Counted from the stretch's first letter, positions 1 through 8,395 are shown. The stretch is 24,211 nucleotides of DNA from Roseburia sp. AM59-24XD (GCF_003478445.1 NZ_QUET01000039.1:1-24211); one strand, 5' to 3'. Translations and numbers: made by a program. The notes: a model not told the origin generated them from the letters alone.

Positions 1-61
1 AGCAAAGTGTAAAACTTGATTTGTGAACGTCCATTCCCACATAAATTGTGTTATAATACAT
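1..61 (-). CDS. IS110-family transposase, N-terminus only (runs off window)
   Basis: On the minus strand an ATG at 61-59 opens a reading frame of 20 codons to the window edge. It contains YVGMDVHKSSF, the typical start of IS110-family (DEDD RuvC-like plus Tnp_20) recombinases, where the Asp of GMDVHK is the first catalytic acid. A strong ribosome site (GGAGGTCA on the minus strand, plus positions 66-73) lies 4 bases before the ATG. Most of the gene and the other end of the element are outside the window. IS110 enzymes are guided by an RNA made from the element's non-coding end (established for IS621). The upstream non-coding DNA at 62 onward is therefore the place to look for it. Family call from 20 residues only, but the motif is distinctive. 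Confidence 0.8.
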   Translation of the reverse strand, partial: MYYNTIYVGMDVHKSSFTLC

Positions 62-65
62 TTGG

Positions 66-158
66 TGACCTCCTTTTGTATGCGGTAATCCCTGTTACCA
101 TTGTTTTTTCCAATTCATAGTATACAGGTAAATCCACGATGCTACAAATTGGAGGTCA
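66..158 (-). ncRNA. Structured non-coding end of the IS110 element; bridge-RNA candidate and ribosome-site mask
   Basis: Read on the minus strand, this leader folds in three visible ways. GGTAA/TTACC with a 6-nt loop (84-88 with 95-99). CCAATT/AATTGG (110-115 with 147-152) closes a large loop. TGACCTCC at 151-158 is a perfect 8-base complement of the transposase ribosome site at 66-73. The CCAATT stem and the 8-mer share two bases, so they compete. In IS621-type elements the bridge RNA lies in exactly this non-coding end, as stems with large internal guide loops, so the CCAATT stem-loop is a reasonable guide-loop candidate. The RNA ends and the element boundary cannot be set from one end. Seen: the pairings. 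Inferred: the function. Confidence 0.35.
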
Positions 159-359
159 TTACATATTGTCTTTGCATTTGAATAAGTGTCTATGCGCCTT
201 AAGAATACAATAATAAATGACATAAATATAGAATGAAACCGTTTAATTTGGTGAACCCATTATTACTATATATTTGCCCTGTATGAGGTGAAGAACGCTC
301 TATAACTTTAGTTTCATTCAATAACAGGTATTAAAAAGTATTGAATTTATTGAAAATAT

Positions 360-387
360 TTGACATGTGCATTTATAGCTGTATTAT
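360..387 (+). promoter_or_regulatory. Predicted promoter TTGACA-N16-TATTAT with no gene behind it
   Basis: A consensus -35 box (360-365) and a near-consensus -10 box (382-387) are separated by 16 bases. A start about 7 bases downstream would fall on the first base of the 12-bp hairpin at 393-428. No open reading frame follows on this strand before 1972, so if active it makes a short untranslated RNA. Confidence 0.4.
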
Positions 388-392
388 GCATA

Positions 393-428
393 TAAGAGCA
401 GAGAACTAAAATCTGGTCTCTGCTCTTA
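393..428. repeat. Perfect 12-bp inverted repeat (hairpin)
   Basis: TAAGAGCAGAGA at 393-404 is matched by its exact reverse complement at 417-428, with a 12-base loop. No T-run follows directly on either strand, so it is not a standard intrinsic terminator, though a T6 occurs 25 bases later at 453-458. It could end the minus-strand ATPase transcript, or be the body of a small RNA started by the promoter at 360-387. Confidence 0.55.
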
Positions 429-534
429 GTAACTATCAATAAAGTCTTATGTCAGTTTTTTGAGTTTACACAAAACTTGAAACGGTCTCGATAGATAGCA
501 CAAATTTATACCAGTCTGGTACACCTACGCCTCC

Positions 535-1752
535 TTATCTCAACAACCAGTCAATCACATTCACAACCTTTATTCCATCATAATTCCCAAGTGAAAAGTG
601 ATCCAGAGTCAGGACAACTTTCTCATAATTATCTGGGATGCTTCTCAGTGGTCTCATTTCTCTTTCAAAGGTTTCTTTAGCTGTCATATCTGCAGTCACC
701 TGGTAGTAGGTGAGTACGCCTTCTTTTTGTACGACAAAGTCTACTTCTGTGGCACCATATTTTCCGATATTGATCTTGTATCCTTTTCTCATAAGCTCGA
801 GGAATACTATATTTTCGATAGTAAAGCCGAGATCATAACGCTTTCTTGGGAGAATGTGATTTCGAATTCCCATATCTACCATATATAACTTATTATTGAT
901 CTTCAGGAGCTGTTTGCCGACAATGTCAAAGCGCTCTACGGAATAAAATATAAACGATTCTTTTAAAGCGTCTACATAATCGCTGACGGTGTTTTGTGAA
1001 ATTTTTCTTCCGGACGAGGTCAGGTAATTGGTTATGCTTTTCATGGATACGGGGCTACCAATTACGCTCGCTAAATATCGTGCAATATTCTTTAACAATG
1101 CGATATCTGTGATTTTTCGTGTATTGCCTTCTTTTTCTTTTCTTAACTGTCGCTGCTCAATATCTTTTACAATAACTGTGTTGTAGATTCCCTCCAGGTA
1201 CTGATCTACTTTCTCGTCTGTTCGGTTCATCGCTGCTACATATGGGATTCCCCCTGCTTTCATGAATTCTGCAAAGGCTTCTTCTTTGGGTAATCCGGTC
1301 TCTGCAATGTATTCACGGAATGAAAACGGTAACATCTTTATTTCCGTATAACGACCAGACAACAATGTTGCAAGTTCACTTGACAACATATAAGCATTCG
1401 AGCCGGTGATATATATGTCTACCTGATCTTTGATGGAAAGGCTGTCAACGACCTTTTCAAACGATGGAACTTCTTGAACCTCATCCAGAAAGATATAGGT
1501 CATCTTATCGGTACACAGCCGTTCTTTGAGATAACGATATAATTCCATATAGTCTTTTAGTGGTTCATAATCCAGATTTTCGAAATTAATGGAAATAATC
1601 TGCTCAGGTGCAACGCCTTCTGCTAATAGTTTCTGTTGATACTGTTCCAGAAGTACAGATTTTCCACAGCGGCGAATTCCGGTCACTACTTTAATCTGCT
1701 GTTCATCCTTCCATGCCCAAAGCTGATCAAGGTATTCTTTTCGTTCAACCAT
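535..1752 (-). CDS. AAA ATPase with DUF4143 domain
   Basis: A 405-residue protein. The N-terminal half is a P-loop ATPase: Walker A GIRRCGKS (about residues 25-32), Walker B IFLDE (87-91) followed by VQEV, and a sensor-like YITGSNA (114-120). The C-terminal half matches the DUF4143 pattern, with a winged-helix-like segment near 225-270 and a nuclease-fold-like end containing ATEVDFVVQ. Length is normal for the family. The ATG has a strong AAAGGAGG site 10 bases upstream. A promoter (1775-1803, minus strand) and a palindrome at 1807-1826 precede it, and it diverges from the SEFIR gene. The cellular role of these ATPases is not established. They are frequent, scattered and often found in accessory DNA. 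Family call is firm, function unknown. Confidence 0.85.
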   Translation of the reverse strand: MVERKEYLDQLWAWKDEQQIKVVTGIRRCGKSVLLEQYQQKLLAEGVAPEQIISINFENLDYEPLKDYMELYRYLKERLCTDKMTYIFLDEVQEVPSFEKVVDSLSIKDQVDIYITGSNAYMLSSELATLLSGRYTEIKMLPFSFREYIAETGLPKEEAFAEFMKAGGIPYVAAMNRTDEKVDQYLEGIYNTVIVKDIEQRQLRKEKEGNTRKITDIALLKNIARYLASVIGSPVSMKSITNYLTSSGRKISQNTVSDYVDALKESFIFYSVERFDIVGKQLLKINNKLYMVDMGIRNHILPRKRYDLGFTIENIVFLELMRKGYKINIGKYGATEVDFVVQKEGVLTYYQVTADMTAKETFEREMRPLRSIPDNYEKVVLTLDHFSLGNYDGIKVVNVIDWLLR

Positions 1753-1774
1753 ATCTTCATTCCTCCTTTTTCCT

Positions 1775-1803
1775 AATATAGCATATTATATGCGAAAAAT
1801 CAA
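1775..1803 (-). promoter_or_regulatory. Promoter of the DUF4143 ATPase gene
   Basis: On the minus strand, TTGATT (1798-1803) and TATATT (1775-1780) are separated by 17 bases, with a TG extending the -10 box. The start codon lies about 20 bases further on. Confidence 0.55.
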
Positions 1804-1806
1804 AAT

Positions 1807-1826
1807 AGTTTCCCATTTTGGAAACT
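1807..1826. promoter_or_regulatory. Palindrome between divergent promoters (operator candidate)
   Basis: AGTTTCC (1807-1813) and GGAAACT (1820-1826) form a perfect 7-bp inverted repeat around a 6-base centre. It sits 3 bases behind the -35 box of the minus-strand ATPase promoter and about 19 bases before the -35 box of the SEFIR promoter. Five T follow on the plus strand, as in a terminator, but no plus-strand gene precedes it, so an operator shared by the two promoters is the better reading. Confidence 0.4.
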
Positions 1827-1844
1827 TTTTGCGATTTTCAACCA

Positions 1845-1873
1845 TTGCAATACACTTTTTGTAATGCTATACT
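1845..1873 (+). promoter_or_regulatory. Promoter of the SEFIR gene
   Basis: TTGCAA (1845-1850) and TATACT (1868-1873) with a 17-base spacer and an extended TG before the -10 box. The ATG at 1864 lies inside this promoter, so it cannot be the start codon of the gene. The predicted start near 1880 leaves a leader of about 90 bases. Confidence 0.65.
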
Positions 1874-1896
1874 TTAACCAAAGTGTTGAATTTGGG

Positions 1897-1937
1897 AGCC
1901 GTGTGGGATCACGATCTGGGATACCACGCGGCTTTTT
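1897..1937 (+). terminator. Intrinsic terminator inside the SEFIR leader (attenuator candidate)
   Basis: AGCCGTGTGG (1897-1906) pairs with CCACGCGGCT (1924-1933) over 10 bp with one G-U pair, and the arm runs straight into TTTTT (1933-1937). It lies after the promoter at 1845-1873 and before the start codon at 1972, so transcription would have to pass it to reach the gene. Confidence 0.55.
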
Positions 1938-1971
1938 GAATTTACGCATACCAGGGAGGAGTGAACGCAGT

Positions 1972-3428
1972 ATGTTAGATAGAACACCACGGGTATTTAT
2001 ATCGTATTCATGGACATCGACGGAGTTTCAGCAGCGTGTCAGAGAGCTGGCGGAGAGTCTGCGTCAGGACGGCATCGATGTCAAACTGGATTTATGGGAT
2101 CTGAAAGACGGACAGGACAAGTATGCTTTTATGGAACAATGTGTGACGGATCCGGATATCGACAAGGTTTTGATCATCTGTGACAGCGGCTATGCGGCGA
2201 AAGCGGACAGGCGTCAGGGCGGTGTCGGAGATGAAACAACGATCATATCGGCGGAGGTATATGGACACGCAGCGCAGGAAAAGTTTGTGCCGGTTATTAT
2301 GGAGCGGGATGAACACGGGGAGCCGTATATGCCGGCATATCTGAAAAGCGGATGTACCGCGATCTGTCGGGAGACCGATATCCGGAGGAATATCAGGCGC
2401 TTGTCAGAAATATTTATGAGAAGCCGTCTTACCGGAAGCCGGAGCTTGGAACAAGACCGGGCTGGCTGGATGAGGAGGAATCCAGTGAGCTGTTTTCTGT
2501 GAAGAAAGCGGGAAAGGCGGCAGCGGGCGTGAAGCAGAATCTGTTGAATCCGGTGACAGAGCGGGATTTTATTGATGTTTATCTGGAAGCGCTGAAATCC
2601 TTTTACCGGCCGCAGGTTACAGCGGAAGAGTATATGCGGGATTTTGGAGCGATGAAGGAGTACCGGGATGCGTTTCTGGATTATGTTAAGAGGATCAGCA
2701 CAACGACGGAGCATGTTGGGACATTTCTGGCAGATGCGTTTGAGAAAATGTACAATACCCTTAATAATGCAGAGACATTTTCCTCTGAAATAAATGGGGG
2801 AGGCAGGAGAAGCTTTGATATTTTCTGTGTGCATCTGTGGGAATTATTTATCTGCACGACGGCATATTTACTGCAGAGCGAAGCATACGAAAGCCTGAAT
2901 GAGCTGCTGGTACATACTTATTTCCTGCGCATGTCGCCACATGACAGCAGGGTGAAGCCGTCCAGCTATGAAAGGCTGCGTTACCGCTCGGAGATGCTGG
3001 AGGATGTGATAAAGCCGACGCTGTCGGATGATCTTAGCCGCAAATATACTTTGGCAGGGCATTATCTTTGTGAACAACGGGATTATCTGCCGACATTTAC
3101 AGGGAAACGGATCGCGGAGGCGGATCTGTTCCTTTATCAGGTATTTCGGGGACTTGATCTGGGCGAACTGGGACTGCAGACGTATGTATGGTTTCCAATC
3201 TGCTATATTTATGTGGATCATTATGACTCAATCTGGAAGAAGCTGCAGTCCGGACGTTTTTGTGAAAAGATCATGCCGTTATTTGGCGTGAGCACGATAG
3301 AAGCGTTAAAAGAACGTCTTTCCCGCTGCATTTCGGACAGAGAGGTACGTTACAACGGAAACTGTTGGAAAAGTGCATCGGCGATATTAGATATTGTAAA
3401 GCTTGATGAGGTGGGGCGTTTGCCGTAA
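1972..3428 (+). CDS. SEFIR-domain protein, likely anti-phage type; frameshifted near 2350
   Basis: The start is ATG 1972 behind AGGGAGG (1953-1959). The N-terminal 150 residues form a SEFIR (TIR-like) domain: RVFISYSW at 7-14, a KLDLWDLKDG segment, and a late RPGWLD segment similar to the PELG..P ending of SEFIR domains. The frame is lost after CTG AAA AGC (2341-2349) and resumes at ATG TAC CGC (2352). One missing C (AGC CGG ATG) would restore LKSRMYRDLS and a protein of about 485 residues. The C-terminal 330 residues match nothing I recognise and probably hold the sensing part. Bacterial SEFIR proteins include a single-gene anti-phage system that depletes NAD+ (established for a Bacillus example). 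The same role here is inference. No slippery heptamer suits programmed frameshifting. The true state could be intact or pseudogene. Confidence 0.7.
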
Positions 3429-3493
3429 GGATGAGTAAAGAAAGTGATGGCAATGTGTTTCACTGAATGGATCGGATGAGATGGGAATCTAAC

Positions 3494-3521
3494 TTGCTAT
3501 TTTCCCGTGTCAATGGTAAAA
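3494..3521 (+). promoter_or_regulatory. Possible glmS promoter
   Basis: TTGCTA (3494-3499) and TAAAAT (3516-3521) with 16 bases between. It is followed in the leader by an imperfect inverted repeat, TATATATGTGG (3529-3539) with CCCCATATATA (3546-3556), directly before glmS. The boxes are only moderately good. No other candidate is better in 3429-3609. Confidence 0.35.
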
Positions 3522-3609
3522 TCATTGTTATATATGTGGTCAGAACCCCATATATAATGGAAAACAGAACATATTATGATGATTGTGATTAAGAAGAGGA
3601 GATTAAAAT

Positions 3610-5447
3610 ATGTGTGGTATTGTAGGTTATATCGGGAGTAAACAGGCAGCACCGATCCTGTTGGACGGTCTGTCAAAGCTTGAGTACAGAGGTTATGATT
3701 CTGCCGGCATTGCTGTGCGGGATGGTGCAGATAAGTTTAAGGTAGTTAAGGCAAAGGGACGTCTGAAAGGTCTGATCGAGAAGACCGATGAGGGGCGTGC
3801 AGTGCCCGGTACCTGTGGTATTGGTCATACGAGATGGGCAACACACGGCGAGCCGTCCGAGCTCAATGCACATCCGCATATCAGCGATGATGGCAATGTG
3901 GTTGGCGTCCACAATGGTATCATTGAGAATTATCAGGAGTTAAAGGTGAAGCTTTTGAAGAAAGGATATGAGTTTTATTCTTCTACGGATACTGAGGTGG
4001 CTGTGAAGCTGGTGGATTATTACTATAAGAAGTATGAGCATACACCGGTGGATGCGATCAATCATGCAATGGTTCGTATCCGTGGCTCTTATGCACTGGC
4101 TTTGATGTTTGCGGAGTATCCGGAGGAGGTCTATGTGGCACGCAAGGACAGTCCGATGATCATCGGTGTGTCTGAGGGCAACTGCTATGTGGCTTCGGAT
4201 GTACCGGCAATCCTGAATTATACAAGAAATGTTTATTATATCGGTAATCTGGAGATCGGACGTCTTGCAGCAGGGAAGGCAACCTTCTATATCTGGATGG
4301 CGATGAGATTGAGAAGGAACTGGTTGAGATCAAATGGGATGCAGAGGCTGCCGAGAAGGGCGGCTATGAGCATTTCATGATGAAGGAGATCCATGAGCAG
4401 CCAAAGGCAATCATGGACACGATGAATTCGAAGTTAAAGGATGGTCGGATCGATCTGTCTGATGTGGGTCTTTCTGAGGAGGATATTAAGAGTATTGCGC
4501 AGATTTATATTGTTGCGTGCGGTTCTGCGTACCATACGGGTGTTGTGACACAGTATGTGATGGAGGATCTGGCAAGAGTTCCGGTACGCGTGGAGCTGGC
4601 GTCTGAGTTCCGTTACCGTAACCCGATCCTGAATAAAGATGATCTTGTGATCGTGGTGAGCCAGTCCGGTGAGACGGCAGATACCCTTGCCGGTCTTCGG
4701 CTGGCGAAGGAGCAGGGCGTGAAGACGCTTGGTATCGTAAACGTGGTAGGTTCTTCGATCGCAAGAGAGGCGGATAATGTATTCTATACGATGGCAGGTC
4801 CGGAGATCTCGGTTGCTACCACAAAGGCATACAGTGCACAGCTGATCGCAGGATATATGCTTTCGGTTGAGTTTGCGAGAGTGCGCGGTACGATCAACGA
4901 GGAGCAGTATCAGGGCTATATTGCAGAGATGCAGACGCTTCCGGAGAAGATTGATAAGATCATTGAGGATAAGGAGCGCATCCAGTGGTTTGCTGCAAAG
5001 CAGGCAAATGCAAAGGATATTTTCTTTGTGGGTCGTGGCATTGATTATGCGATCTGTATGGAGGGAAGCTTAAAGCTCAAGGAGATCAGTTATATTCACT
5101 CTGAGGCATATGCTGCCGGAGAGTTAAAGCATGGAACGATCAGTCTGATCGAGGATGGTATCCTTGTGATCGGTTCTCTGACGCAGGATTCCCTGTATGA
5201 AAAGACGATCAGCAACATGGTAGAGTGCAAGAGCCGTGGAGCTTCTCTGATGGGGCTGACGAATTTTGGCAATTATTCGATCGAGGATACGGCGGACTTT
5301 GTTGTTTATGTTCCAAAGACAGATCCTCATTTCGCAGCAAGTCTGGCGGTTGTTCCGTTGCAGCTTCTGGGATATTATGTATCCGTGGCAAGAGGTCTGG
5401 ATGTCGATAAGCCGAGAAATCTGGCAAAGAGTGTAACGGTAGAGTAG
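3610..5447 (+). CDS. glmS: Glutamine-fructose-6-phosphate aminotransferase (isomerizing); frameshifted near 4290
   Basis: GlmS makes glucosamine-6-phosphate from fructose-6-phosphate and glutamine, the first step to UDP-GlcNAc for the cell wall. The N-terminal class-II glutamine amidotransferase domain starts MCGIVGYIG with the nucleophile Cys2, then HTRWATHG and HNGIIEN. Two SIS sugar-binding domains follow, with VACGSAYHTG, SQSGETADT, SVATTKAYSAQ and the C-terminal LAKSVTVE. The frame breaks after GCA ACC TTC TAT (ending 4290). One missing A (TAT AAT CTG GAT) restores the family sequence and about 612 residues, the usual length. Downstream of the break the frame is 4293-5447. GlmS is normally essential for wall synthesis, so the break is probably a consensus error. 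GAGGAG precedes the ATG. An intrinsic terminator follows at 5469-5495. Confidence 0.93.
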
Positions 5448-5451
5448 TATT

Positions 5452-5518
5452 ACAAAGAATTATTTTGAGGGCAAAACGCTGGTTTTGCCCTTTTTCTGAA
5501 AAAACAGTAATTCTTTGT
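5452..5518 (+). terminator. glmS terminator nested in a second inverted repeat
   Basis: GGGCAAAAC (5469-5477) and GTTTTGCCC (5482-5490) pair around GCTG and are followed by TTTTT. An outer 11-bp repeat, ACAAAGAATTA (5452-5462) with TAATTCTTTGT (5508-5518), encloses it. The 22-base hairpin is repeated exactly on the minus strand at 8397-8418. Confidence 0.8.
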
Positions 5519-5600
5519 CAGAATGCGAATCACGATTCATCGCATAGGGGAGTACTGCATACAATACATAGACGATATTTTCGATGTAGGAAACCATATC

Positions 5601-7348
5601 ATGGAAAATGATGAAAAACTGGATTCGGAATTTCGGTTTGCACTGGATCTGTCGGAGCGTGAACGGGAGCAGAGCAGTACATTGAACACGGGCTTTGATG
5701 AGGCGACGGCAACATGGCGGGTGATCGTTCGATATTATGGAGATCTGTATGAGGTGGAGCGGCAGCTTCCGGGAGTGCAGGTGATCCCGTTATATCATCA
5801 GTATGGGATCGTGCGGGTGCCACAGGAGCAGTTAGAGGCGTTGGCGGCGATTCCGCAGATACAATATATGGAGAAACCAAAGGAGGTTTACTTCTCTCTG
5901 GAAGCAGGAAGAAGTGCCTCCTGTATTAATTTAGTCCAGGAAAGTGGCCTTACCGGAAATGGTGTGATCGTTGGCATTGCGGATTCGGGTATTGATCTGA
6001 CACATCCGGCGTTTCGAAGAAGTGACGGCAGTACAAGGATTTTAAAGCTGTGGGATCAGGCGGCCAGACCGGAGGAGGGGACGGATCAGAGAGGACCGGA
6101 ACATTACCGGCATGGAGTGGAGTGGGATCAGGAACAGATCAATGCAGCCTTACAGGGATCGCAGGAATATGGCAGACTTCCGGGTGACACCGGCTCGGCG
6201 CACGGAACTGCGGTGGCTGGTGTGGCGGCGGGCAACGGCTCCGGTTCGGCAGGACGGCGTTACCGGGGAATTGCGGTGGAAAGTCCGATCATTTTCGTAA
6301 AGCTGGCATCGGGCGGGGAAGGCTTTTCCAGAACCACGGAGGTGATGGAGGCACTTGATTATATTGTGCGGGAAGCGCAGAAGGCGGATATGCCGGCAGC
6401 CATAAATTTAAGCTATGGCAACAACAATGGCGCGCATGACGGGAACAGTTTGTTTGAGGGATATATCACACAGCTTGCCGGGGTATGGAAAAATGTTATA
6501 TCTATTGCATCGGGCAATGAGGGGGATTCCAGACATCATGCCAGAGTGCAGCTTGCAAGCGAACCGCAGCGGGTACAGTTTGTAATCGGTCCGGGGGAGA
6601 GCAGCCTGAGTCTGCAATTATGGAAGCAGTATACGGATGACTTCTCAATTTTTTTGGAATCTCCGGATGGAAGCCGGGTGCTTGTGGAGAATACAAGAGA
6701 AGTCAGAAGGTATGAACTGCAGAATGCGTTGGTTTATGTGTATTATGGCGAGCGACGCCGGCGCAGATCACGCAGGAGATATATCTGGAGTGGATCCTGC
6801 AGGAGAATACAGCGGGCAGTCTGCCGGAAGGAATCTGGGGTTTATGGCTGATCCCGGATAAGATTGTTGGAGGAATGGTTGATCTATGGCTTCCGTCCAC
6901 AGAGCGGATAGGGCTTTCCTCAGGATTTCCGGAGCCGGAGCCGGATACGACGTTGACGATTCCATCCACGGCGAACGGAATCATTGCGGTGGGAGCGTAT
7001 GACGTGGCAAGGGATGCGGTGGCTTCCTTTTCGGGAAGGGGGGATACCGCGGATGGGCGAAAGGCACCAACGCTCGTGGCACCGGGAGTTGGTGTTGTGA
7101 CGGCGGCACCGGGAGGTGGCTATACAGTACGAACCGGAACCTCGATCGCCGTACCGTTTGTAACCGGATCGGCGGCACTTATGATGGAATGGGGAATTGT
7201 GCAGGGAAATGATCCGTATCTGTACGGAGAGAAGGTGAAAGCGTATCTGATCAAAGGGGCAAGAAGGCTTCCGGGGCAGGAAAAGGTTCCCGACAAAAAG
7301 GCAGGCTGGGGAGCATTATGCTTATCCGACAGCCTGCCGCGAAGGTAG
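5601..7348 (+). CDS. Subtilisin-like S8 serine protease (CspA-like); frameshifted near 6752
   Basis: The family keeps a complete catalytic triad here: Asp in GIADSGID (about residue 128 from this start), His in SAHGTAVAG (about 201), Ser in GTSIAVPF (about 515), and the oxyanion Asn in SGNEG. A prodomain-like 100 residues comes first, and an insert of about 150 residues separates the Asn and Ser blocks, as in the CspA-like group of clostridial S8 peptidases. There is no signal peptide. The frame breaks after TAT GGC GAG (ending 6752) and resumes at ACG 6755. One missing C (GAG CCG ACG) restores about 582 residues. I chose ATG 5601 (MENDEKL), with GTAGGA about 10 bases upstream. An in-frame ATG at 5523 lacks a ribosome site. 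The substrate is unknown. Csp relatives act in spore germination, but no sporulation genes are adjacent. Confidence 0.8.
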
Positions 7349-7366
7349 CGTTGCGAATTTGTGAAC

Positions 7367-8347
7367 TTATAAACGTCCGTCCTTGATAAAGCCGGCGAGT
7401 TCCTGCGCGAAATAGGTAAGATAAATATCGGCACCTGCGCGCTTTGCCGCAATCGCAGTTTCACAGATGATCGCATCCTCGTCGATCAGCCCGAGACTGG
7501 CGGCACCTTTGATCATTGCATATTCGCCGCTGACGCTGTAGGCGGCCATCGGAACATTTGTCCGGTCTTTGATCTCACGGATCAGATCGCCGTAGATCAT
7601 TGCCGGTTTGACCATAATGATATCGGCACCCTCATCAATATCGGCAAGAGCTTCCTTCATGGCTTCGCGTCGGTTGTGGAAGTCCATCTGATAAGTGCGG
7701 CGGTTGCCAAACTGTGGTGCAGAATCTGCGGCATCACGGAATGGACCGTAATAGGCAGATGCAAATTTGACGGCGTAGGACATGATCGGTGTATTGACGT
7801 GACCGTGCTCATCGAGACACTGACGGATCGCAGCAATTCTGCCGTCCATCATATCGGAAGGGGCAACCATATCGGCACCTGCCTCCACCTGGGAAAGCGC
7901 GATCTTCGCCAGATAGGAGAGTGTGGCGTCATTGTCCACATCATGGTCATGGATAATACCGCAGTGACCGTGAGAGGTGTATTCACACATGCAGACATCG
8001 CCGATCAGATACATTTCCGGATAATGCTTTTTGGCTTCGCGGAAGGCTCTTTGGACAATGCCGTTGTCGTCATATGCCTGGCTGCCGGTCTCATCCTTAT
8101 GCTCCGGAATGCCAAAGAGCATGATCTTATTGACTCCGGCATCAAGTAACTGCTCCAGCTTCTCGCCCATGCGGTCGACGGTATAACGGTTCTGACCGTA
8201 CATGGATGGGATTTTCTCGATCCAATTCTGACCATCCATAACAAACATCGGATAGATAAGCTCAGAGCAGTTCATATGTGTTTCCTGTACCATCCGGCGG
8301 AGACGTTCGTCAGTGCGGAGTCTTCTGCCTCTCATAAATTCTGTCAT
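7367..8347 (-). CDS. hemB: Delta-aminolevulinic acid dehydratase (porphobilinogen synthase)
   Basis: A 326-residue protein of normal length. It condenses two 5-aminolevulinates to porphobilinogen, the entry to haem, sirohaem and cobalamin. Visible active-site features are the Schiff-base lysines in MSYAVKFASAYYGPFRDA (Lys194) and IMVKPAMIYGD (Lys247), and the zinc cysteines in DVCMCEYTSHGHC (Cys119, 121, 129), which mark the zinc-dependent type. AAAGGAAG precedes the ATG. A promoter (8367-8395) and the regulator's terminator (8397-8418) lie just upstream, so it is probably transcribed on its own. It converges with the S8 protease gene with only 18 bases between stops. No other hem gene is in the window. 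Confidence 0.95.
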   Translation of the reverse strand: MTEFMRGRRLRTDERLRRMVQETHMNCSELIYPMFVMDGQNWIEKIPSMYGQNRYTVDRMGEKLEQLLDAGVNKIMLFGIPEHKDETGSQAYDDNGIVQRAFREAKKHYPEMYLIGDVCMCEYTSHGHCGIIHDHDVDNDATLSYLAKIALSQVEAGADMVAPSDMMDGRIAAIRQCLDEHGHVNTPIMSYAVKFASAYYGPFRDAADSAPQFGNRRTYQMDFHNRREAMKEALADIDEGADIIMVKPAMIYGDLIREIKDRTNVPMAAYSVSGEYAMIKGAASLGLIDEDAIICETAIAAKRAGADIYLTYFAQELAGFIKDGRL

Positions 8348-8366
8348 AACTATTCAGACTTCCTTT

Positions 8367-8395
8367 CTAATACTTGTGTTGTGAATCCATAACAA
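8367..8395 (-). promoter_or_regulatory. Predicted hemB promoter
   Basis: On the minus strand, TTGTTA (8390-8395) and TATTAG (8367-8372) with a 17-base spacer, 20 bases before the hemB start codon. Confidence 0.45.

Larger units (their letters stand above)
159..534. other. Non-coding stretch between the IS110 end and the DUF4143 gene
   Basis: No convincing gene. It is AT-rich and probably includes the outer part of the IS110 end, whose boundary I cannot place. It holds a 9-bp inverted repeat (GAATGAAAC at 231-239, GTTTCATTC at 311-319), a promoter plus 12-bp hairpin listed separately at 360-428, a run of six T at 453-458, and a 13-base palindrome TACCAGTCTGGTA at 509-521 just beyond the stop of the ATPase gene. 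Confidence 0.6.

Noticed and set aside
277..284. CCTGTAT shared by the flank and the IS110 leader loop as a guide-target match
   Set aside because: Seven bases in a few hundred is expected by chance, and the strand is wrong for the flank at this end.
1864..1971. Upstream ATG of the SEFIR reading frame
   Set aside because: The codon lies inside the promoter (its -10 box starts 4 bases later) and the frame would read through the leader terminator. The ATG at 1972 has a ribosome site.
2341..2355. Programmed -1 frameshift joining the two halves of the SEFIR gene
   Set aside because: The shift is at CTG AAA AGC with only four A in a row and no good re-pairing, and four other genes show the same kind of single-base loss.
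2214..2834. Minus-strand reading frame of 206 codons opposite the SEFIR gene
   Set aside because: It has no family resemblance and no supporting ribosome site, and lies opposite a clearly coding strand.
3429..3609. glmS ribozyme in the glmS leader
   Set aside because: I could not find the conserved ribozyme core in these 181 bases. Only a simple AT-rich inverted repeat is present.
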